Shown here: in pieces, positions 56,996 to 64,000 of the stretch
Layout: each line of letters begins with the position of its first letter
Position numbering within the stretch: position 1 is the first letter of the stretch
Assembly (NCBI GenBank): GCA_949987565.1
Contig: OX465112.1
Coordinates: 11,920,536 to 11,984,535 of the forward strand
Direction of reading: 5' to 3'
Origin: Luidia sarsii
Taxonomy: Eukaryota > Echinodermata > Asteroidea > Paxillosida > Luidiidae
DNA length: 64,000 bases
Made by a program: the position numbers and the translations under genes
The notes under the pieces: generated by a model
Told to the model about the DNA's origin: nothing
The model's database searches: none
Seen by the model: the letters and a program-made list of their open reading frames with translations, nothing else

Positions 56996-58239
56996 AGTGA
57001 GAGTGGTTCAAATACAGTTTCTCATCACTGTCGCTCAGAATGAAAATCTATATGAATTAATTCATACATTTGTGAATCATAATGTATGTAGATGATTTAG
57101 TTCTGTTCAAACCAATGACCCTACTAGTTCCAATAATTGCCTGTGGCGTTATGCAGTCCAAATAATTATAATGTCGGTGAGTATTGGTGGAAAGACTTTA
57201 CTGTCTCCCCTGGAGGTATTCACTCTAATATCCGGGATGCCACGCGCCTTGAATAAAGACTAGCCAAATGGAGATGCGTTTACATACCAAAGGGAAGGGT
57301 TAGTCTCCATTCGAGCCGCATCAAGATGATACTTGTACACACTGTTTAGCTACCAAATGCAGTACTGGACAAAGTAGCACACTTACTCTTACTGTCTAAA
57401 AAAACACCGTTTATACTCGATTAAGTAAATAACTTTGAGGACAAATCTATGAGTGTTTGTTCTCGAAGGAGGGGCTGTTTCCTCACGTCTCGGTTTTTTA
57501 CAGCAGCAGTGCCAAGGTTTAGCAAAGACGCACTAGATAGACATATTTAGTGTAAAAGCTATCTTGTGAATCTCTAAAATGGACGAATTAGTGCACGAAA
57601 ATGCTTAGATGTTTAGAATACATATTAGTTCCCCCGTTTGTGGAATCAAACGCCCTGCTTTAAGTACAGAGGCGGTCGGAACAGCCATCCAACCAGCCAA
57701 TCAGAGACGAGAACCGGCTTCATACCACCCTCAACTAAAGGAACATTAGTAGGCCTACCTATAATAGAGAGTTTCAGTTGAATGTTGAAAGTTGAAAGTG
57801 TAGAAATTTGATGATAGCCAACTTTTGTCTGTAATGACTTAGCTGCTTTCCCCAATACGATTCCCCTCTTGTGTGTCAGCGGCCATGTTTGTCTTCCCAG
57901 CATGCATCGTCAGTTCGCCATCTTGAAATATAGCGGGCAAGCGTATCAGTTTCGTAAAGATGAATCAAATATATAATAATAACTTTAAAAACCAGTGTAC
58001 TAGTAGTCAAGGTAATTTCTAAAGAATCAGAAGAACGTCTTGTATGAATTGTGTTTCCAGCTGTTTAGATATGCATCAGTTAATATTCATTATGTTCCTG
58101 TTGTTATTCGTAAAGAGACAATATCAAAACCTCGTTTGGGGGAATTTGAGTTCTTTTGACATGTTGGCGAGTGTAGTCGTTATAAAGGAATAAATAAAGG
58201 TAAAATATTTTTCCTGATTTCCCTATTTGTTGTCTTTTC

Positions 58240-58960
58240 CCCTTTCCCTTCCGCTTTCCATTTCCCTACCCTATCCCTTCCCTTTCCCCTTCCCTTTCCC
58301 TTCCCCTCCCCCTTCCCCTCCCCTTCCCCTTTCCCTTCCCCTTTCCCTTTCCCTTTCCCTTTCCCTTTCCCTTTCCCTTTCCCTTTCCCTTTCCCTTTCC
58401 CCTTCCCCTTCCCCTTCCCCTTCCCCTTTCCCTTCCCCTTTCCCTTTCCCTTTCACTTTCCCTTTCCCTTCCCCTTCCCCTTCCCCTTCCCCTTCCCCTT
58501 CCCCTTCCCCTTCCCCTTCCCCTTCCCCTTCCCCTTCCCCTTCCCCTTTCCCTTCCCCTTCCCCTTCCCCTTTCCCTTCCCCTTCCCCTTCCCCTTCCCC
58601 TTCCCCTTCCCCTTCCCCTTCCCCTTCCCCTTCGGATTCCCTTTCCCCTTCGGATCCCCTTCCCCTTCGGATCCCCTTTCCCTTTCTCTTTCCCTTTCCC
58701 TTTCCCTTTCCCTTTCCCTTTCCCTATCCCTTTCCATTTCCCTTTCCCTTTCCCTTTCCCTTTCCCATCCCCTTCTTCTTCCCCTTCGGATCCCCTTCCC
58801 CTTCGGATCCCTTTCTCTTTCTCTTTCTCTTTCCCTTTCCCTTTCCCTTTCCCTTTCCCTTTCCCCTCCCTTTCCCTTTACCTTTACCTTTACCTTCCCT
58901 TTTCATTTCCCTTTCCATATTCTTTCCCTTTCCATGTCATTTTCGGTTTCTGTTTTCTTG
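58240..58960 (+). repeat. CCCTTT / CCCCTT hexanucleotide satellite
   Basis: Blocks of CCCTTT alternate with blocks of CCCCTT over about 700 bp. The variant CTTCGGATCCC occurs several times at 58631-58810, marking higher-order duplication. To 59070 it fades into a degenerate T-rich tail. The 288-residue Pro-Phe-Ser frame is a product of the repeat. Confidence 0.95.
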
Positions 58961-59069
58961 TCTTTTTCCTTATCCTTTTCCGTTTCCTTGTTATTGTCAA
59001 TGTCCCTTTCCCTTGTCCTTTTTCTTTGTCCTTTTCCGTTTTCTTTTTCCTTTTCTTCCGGCCTTGCAA

Positions 59070-61206
59070 ACGTGGTTGTTGGCATCTGTCTAAGACTGTC
59101 TTTCCCTTTGCTGATGTTAGTCATTTTGTACGCATCTCGCCGGTATCTTTTCCTAGGGACGTTTTTAAACGAACTGTCCAACAAATTGTTAGGTTCCTTT
59201 TTTTTTCAATCGCTCTTGTTCCCTGTGACCTTAAGTGGAAATAATTACCGGAAATTCCCATGGCCACTCTGTGGCATACGGCATCGGGGCTAGCTGGTAG
59301 TGATACATCAGCAATGAATGGGGTTTGTAGTGGTTTGAAAGAATATACCATCACATCACATACCATTGTATCAAACAATGCCAATGGATACAATTTTGTA
59401 TTCACATTAAAGTGTTCAAAATGTGGCAGGTGTATTTCGAATATATGGAATCGTACAAAATGTTGTAGGAGTTTTAAAAATGCTATATTTTTGGAACCAT
59501 TGCACTTCACCGTTGCGCTGAAGCTAGTACGCGTGGGGACCTTTGACAGAAGTCTCGAAATATATTTTGTTGTGCGGAAAAGATACAAAAAGTATACAAC
59601 TTTAAACTTTAAACAGTGCACTTTAAACTGCGCTTATGTATACGTGAGCTGGTGAATGCAGAGAATGTATCAAAAAAGCAACTAAAAATGTCACTGAAAA
59701 TGGAAAATTTAAAGTTTCCTATATCATGATGAATGAATGACTAAGCTTATCTAGATCTAATGGCCCGTTTTCAACATACTTTTCAGTGGGGTTCATGGTG
59801 ACGTAACAAACAAAAACTGATTGAGATAACATCCAAAACACGAGGCAATGTTGAGGAAGAGTGGAGGTAACTCAGTGCACTACCTTAAAAAGGAACATCG
59901 TGGTAAAAAAAAAGCTTCTGGGAGAGTCGGACTCGCCAAAAGGATATTGACCGAGTAGTGCCATGTGCATTAAGGATTGCCTGCCATGGCTACGCGTACG
60001 GGAGCAGCCTCGTGTCAGACGGCATTTGTGCTTCTGACGCAAGTCCGTCTGTGACGCGGGCTTTTTAAAAGCTTGCTTGCACCGGTAGCTTCCCTTGAAG
60101 ACGGACAGCCGACAGTGCTCAAAACGTTGGGACAACTAGTCAAGAGCTAAAGTCTGTCGTGATGCCACCTTCCTGTTCACGTATTACGCGAAATCAATCA
60201 AATTGTTACTTTGTCAACTCGACGGTGTTTTTTAAAAGAAATTATATTGTCGCGTTGATAACGGTTAAGTATTTTAGTATGGATGTTACATGAAAGGGGT
60301 CGTATTTTTATAGCAATCAGTAAACAGGCTGACTACATCCCAGTCATTAATGGTGTTAATGGAAATGAAAAGACGTTCTTTTATCGGGTTTTCTAACAAA
60401 TTTACCCTTAATTAATTTAATTATGAAAGGAGTTCCACTTGGTGTGTGTTTATATTTTTTTTTTATTTGTACCACGAATTATGTACAACGTATTAACAAT
60501 ATTAGGCTTATGATGAAGGATTTGATACATTCTGCTTGTTCAAATTCTCTGCCATAATTTTCCAAAGATTCTGGCGAAAAGGTAATGCGATGATTTCAAC
60601 ACCATGTCACACTTCGATTTGGGTAATTTTGCAAAACCAAATTGACGAAATCAAGTTGAATTCAGTTAAAAGTCGGCTTTTTCTTTTCTCCCGTCAGACT
60701 TTATCTTTATAGTAAGCCTAAAACAAATGTCCAAGGGTATCCTACATTTCATTGCAATTGAGGTTTTTGGGTTGCACATTTTGACCAGTACGCTGCTTAT
60801 AAAACTTTTTTTTTATTTGTATTTGGTTTGGGATGTGGGGACTGTCGTAGTTTTTATCGTTGATTGCGGCTTAAAGTGTCTGTAATTGAGGTCGATATTA
60901 TAATCATAATGAGAAAGGTATAATTATGGAAAATAAGGAAACAATAACAAATAAATTTAACTAGATACAACCGTTCTTGTTTTTGCCCTGTGTGAGTGCA
61001 TCTGGTAAGGCAAGGCTATACGTCCACATTGCATTGCCCAAAATAGACACGCCATACAGATTTGAATAGCTATCTCCATTGACCTTGAAACCCTACATTT
61101 TAATCCCTTTCACAGAATCCAACACGTTCACATTTTGTTATCGATTCCAATTCATCGATCACCATTTTGTTTGTAAAATTGTAGCGCATTCTGCTGGCTA
61201 CCCAAC
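59070..61206. other. Intergenic stretch without a supported gene
   Basis: A 131-residue + frame at 59260-59655 with several cysteines (SKCGRC, RTKCC) and an overlapping 166-residue minus frame were considered, but neither shows splice support or a family motif. At 60090-60135 GACAGTGCTCAAAACGTTGG resembles the hairpin plus (G)AAACGT words of retroelement termini. The rest is AT-rich and featureless to me. Confidence 0.5.
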
Positions 61207-61250
61207 ATGACTACAACAGATTCCATCGAGGAGCAAGGGCAAGCGTACCG
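61207..61250 (+). CDS. Possible first exon of an unrecognised two-exon start
   Basis: ACCCAACATG opens a frame encoding MTTTDSIEEQGQAYR, broken by the donor GTGAGA at 61251 in phase 2. It joins in frame to 61587-61704. The joined product reads naturally across the junction (AYR-VQFEGLGFFF), the main reason to take it seriously. I do not recognise the family. Confidence 0.35.
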
Positions 61251-61586
61251 GTGAGAACCTTTCTATTCTGCAGCGTGAATAATTATTATTGCTTAAAAGC
61301 ACAATCAAATGTTCAAGGAATAACAACGATACGAAAGAAGGATGATTATTCGGGAGCTTCACAATGTGAAATGCTTGCGATTTCACCGTGTAAATATTGA
61401 TTGAGTGTGATTATGTATATGACACTGATCATATTCTCTTTCCCTTTGGAAGCTATCTATACAATAATTTTGGTCATTAGCTACTGCTAGTACTACTACT
61501 ACTGGTTCCTCGGGGCATTAGGTGTATCGAGAGAACGAGATGAGCGAATGAGAGGAGCCGGTAATTTCGATGTTTCAAATTTCCAG

Positions 61587-61704
61587 AGTTCAGTTTGAAG
61601 GGCTGGGGTTTTTTTTCAATGAAACCCGCAGAGACCTTTTTGTATGGCATTCCGATAAGCGCCAGAACGACTTCCCATGCTGGCTGTCAATGGCTTCGGC
61701 AATA
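61587..61704 (+). CDS. Possible second exon of the same unrecognised gene
   Basis: The acceptor AAATTTCCAG ends at 61586; the donor GTAAAC starts at 61705. The exon encodes VQFEGLGFFFNETRRDLF, VWHSDKRQNDFPCW and LSMASAI, and leaves in phase 0. With the first exon it gives 54 residues. No third exon can be identified before the window ends; an interstitial telomeric repeat and a foldback element follow directly. It could also be a decayed gene fragment. Confidence 0.35.
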
Positions 61705-61757
61705 GTAAACCCCAAGTTTGCCTCGGTTGGGAAACGATGTTGTTGTTTTTTTATATC

Positions 61758-61781
61758 GGGGTTAGGGTTAGGGTTAGGGTT
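61758..61781 (+). repeat. Short interstitial telomeric repeat (TTAGGG)3
   Basis: GGGGTTAGGGTTAGGG continues to a third TTAGGG and a partial unit. Too short to be a chromosome end; it is flanked by unique sequence. Confidence 0.85.
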
Positions 61782-61931
61782 CATTTGTTCTCATTACTTT
61801 TCAAACCTATACAAGAAATGTACCAAAGCTTTCACACGGGTTGGTGCGTCTAATTTAAACTTCACCTTCCACAACATAATTATTTTATTTATGATATTCA
61901 CTTGGGCCTATGTGCGATCGAGATCAAACTC

Positions 61932-62160
61932 AATAGACCGATTGCGCAGCCGTTGTTTACATGCCATCACGTGACTTATAGTGGGTATTTTTGCATCTCA
62001 TTTGGTGCAGAACAGGAGTAGAAATGAGCAAAGAAGGCTATCTTATTGTCCACATTCTTTGTACATGTCCATCGCTGCTCGGTGCCAAATGAGAAGAAAA
62101 AACCCCACTATAAGTCACGTGATGGCATGTAAACAGTGGTCGCGAAAAATCAGTCTATTA
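61932..62160. repeat. Foldback element with about 80-bp inverted arms
   Basis: The left arm AATAGACCGATT, TGTTTACATGCCATCACGTG, ACTTATAGTGGG pairs with the right arm CCCACTATAAGT, CACGTGATGGCATGTAAACA, AATCAGTCTATT. The inner CTCATTTGGTGC also pairs with GTGCCAAATGAG. No coding frame is supported. Confidence 0.88.
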
Positions 62161-63315
62161 GAAAAAAATTATCCAATATTTTATTATGGTGTAAACGCAG
62201 ATTCTTATATAGATTTAAATGAAATGTTTAATTCTAATCCTTGTCCTGTCAAATATTCTTTGCATGCCAGTTACCTTGAAATACCTTTATTGTATCTCAA
62301 AAAATATTCCCTACAGACACACGATGTATAGATGAAAGTTTTCTGGTCATCAATCGATGGTTGCTTTGGTAGAGTATAAAGCATAATCTATTTGGCTCGG
62401 AGTAAAAGGCGGACGTCACCAGGCGAGTTGTGTGGGTGAACAATAATGACATGCATGACAGATGAAGTTATAACATTTCTCAATACGCCTACTCTATAGT
62501 GATATGGTTTAGTGGTAGGCGTGATTCACGGTCAGCGCGTCCGCCTGGTAAGTCGCTACACACGAAAAAATGAAAGTTTCTGCAAATTGTCTTAGTTTTG
62601 TTGGATTATTTTGTGTGCTTGGACAATTTTGTGTGATCATGTCACTGTAGAGTCCCTCGGTCATCTCTGGCTGACTTTTCGTCGTATTTTCCTGACGTCG
62701 TTGGCGTGAATTTTTGGCTCCATATACTGACCGTGGCCCGATTCTCGCGGGGATCGTCAGCCGTGAAGCTGAATACTTACTAGCTTCCTTTCTCCCTCGG
62801 TTCTGCATTCGTCGTGTCAAAGCTTCGGGTCGAGAAGCAAGCACAGCATCCGCATTTATCTGATTTCACCTTGCCCGTCGTGCCCTTTTTTTGGCACTGG
62901 TCAGCTATTATTTGCAGTCACTTTCATCCTTGACGACAATTGTTTTTGCACACGTTTTTTCACTGTTTTTCAATTGCAGTACGCGTACCGGTACCGTACC
63001 GCCAAAACGGTGGTAAAGTCACGTACTATCGATGTAAACCGAATGGTGGCCTCTTCGCCGTTTGATGGCGACATATGATGTATGTATGTGTGTACACCAT
63101 TGATCTCCATAATAAAGACTGGATAGGACACTGCGTCAAATGCGCGTCCGCGTGTGCGTTTTGTCAAGAGGGTAAGAAACGAACGTGTCGTTTTGCTGCG
63201 CGTACACATTTTGAATGGACATCTCAAAGAAGTGGACGCATTTTTCCCTTCAAATAGTCATCTTTTGAAGAAAAGTGAACATACACGAATAAAATAGGAA
63301 AATTCGGAAAGTACT
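62161..63315. other. Region between the foldback element and the THAP exon
   Basis: At about 62500-62555 GGTTTAGTGGTAGGCGTG resembles a tRNA D-arm/A box, but no B box or cloverleaf follows, so it may be a SINE head. A minus-strand 111-residue basic frame (62509-62844) and short + frames have no recognisable motif. From 62970 the DNA is CpG-richer, which would fit a promoter for the THAP gene. Confidence 0.4.
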
Positions 63316-63395
63316 ATGGTCAAAGTGTGCGCAGCAGTGAATTGCCCGGAGAGGGACGGAAAAGTGAGCCGTAAGAAAGGAATAACTTTTCACAA
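63316..63395 (+). CDS. First exon of a THAP-domain protein (partial)
   Basis: THAP domains are C2CH zinc-binding DNA-binding modules of animal transcription regulators and of P-element-related transposases. The exon starts at ATG and encodes MVKVCAAVNCPERD followed by VSRKKGITFHK: the spacing Cys-x4-Cys near the N-terminus and a downstream TFH before the expected F-P match the first half of the domain. The donor GTAAGT at 63396 is ideal, in phase 2. The second half (the tryptophan, the AVPTLF-like end and the C-x2-H pair) is not found in the remaining 600 bases, so the gene most likely runs beyond 64000. It may be a host gene or a domesticated or intact transposase. A TATA-like AATAAAATAGG lies about 30 bp upstream. 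Confidence 0.6.
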
Positions 63396-64000
63396 GTAAG
63401 TTGTTGGTTAGCCCAGATTTAGTACTACATTTAAGGCTTTAGTACTACATAATGCTTATATTGATGACTGAGATTTTCAATTTATGGCATAATTATGACT
63501 TTCACCTCTGTTGTTCCAGCAGTGGTAAAAAAATCATTAACATTATAGGCCCAAAAATCATCTTCAAAGAAGGATTTTTTTCCGGGAGAAGGCCTAACCT
63601 ATCCCCCTTCCCGCATAGCCACCGGCCTACCATTTTCTTAGGCTACGGTTCTTATCACCATTTACCAACTTCGGATGAAGAAAAATGACTGAACAACTTT
63701 ATTAACTTAATTAATCATTGACAACTGCTGTTAATTGGGTCACGCAAAAGCTGAATCCACCCCTTGAAAAAAAGAATGATTAGGTAACAGTATCCAAATA
63801 AGTTTGAGATAGTACTACTACTACATGATTGTACTAATAGCTAGCCTACTAATTTTCCTTTTATGTTTTTCACAGATTGTTTTATGGAATTGACGGGAAG
63901 CCAGGATTATCTCAACAATGTTCCAAACTTCAAAGGCTCCAAGGTTCAAGATTACTACCATAAATATAAATTCTCCTCAATTACGTTAGATAATGATGCA

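Noticed and set aside
58227..59093. 288-residue Pro-Phe-Ser frame and Lys-Gly frames on the other strand
   Set aside because: Created by the CCCTTT/CCCCTT satellite.
63885..63960. Second exon of the THAP gene after TTTTTCACAG
   Set aside because: The phase fits and gives LFYGIDGKPG, but a stop follows soon and no F-P, tryptophan or C-x2-H of a THAP domain appears.

Overview
The window is a piece of animal nuclear genome, from a marine invertebrate deuterostome. Echinoderm is my best guess; hemichordate or cephalochordate are not excluded. The signs are GT-AG introns, one gene spread over about 36 kb, AT-rich introns around GC-rich exons, dense short palindromic repeats, many GTACATGTAC and ACCGGT palindromes, and a 200-base assembly gap at 36781-36980. 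The species call is inference from style and was not checked against a database.

The one gene I can read completely is on the + strand: a high-affinity choline transporter (CHT1, SLC5A7). Eight coding exons (16865-17030, 43086-43199, 44043-44198, 46824-46972, 47899-48024, 49513-49666, 50538-50755, 52332-53012) join in frame with GT/AG borders into 1764 nt, or 587 residues and a stop. The human protein is 580 residues. The product returns choline to cholinergic nerve endings using the sodium gradient. Intron 1 is 26 kb; the other introns are 0.8 to 2.6 kb and hold repeats, several of them close to splice acceptors.

Layout: 1-16.2 kb is flank upstream of the gene, with SINE-like and palindromic repeats, microsatellites, a CpG-rich stretch near 10 kb, and an inverted copy of the 5'UTR and first 11 codons of CHT1 at 12.7 kb. 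From 16.2 to 53.0 kb is CHT1. From 53.0 to 58.2 kb is the 3' flank, with two MITEs, a tandem array of about 85-bp units and one possible exon. From 58.2 to 59.0 kb is a hexanucleotide satellite. From 61 to 64 kb are two partial gene starts: an unrecognised two-exon ORF and the first exon of a THAP-domain protein that probably continues past the window.

The most unusual content is the repeat population. One family, called Rep-A here, has about 23 copies or fragments. It is a head-to-head inverted repeat with a GGTCCTGCTAGGATC hairpin followed by GAAACGTCAGGCCC, and several copies are flanked by 14-16 bp direct repeats. That combination does not suit an ordinary cut-and-paste MITE and suggests a non-autonomous retroelement, perhaps Penelope-like or retrozyme-like. 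Other families (Rep-B, Rep-C, a tRNA-derived SINE composite, a TA-flanked pogo/Tigger-like MITE and several foldback elements) are each described below.
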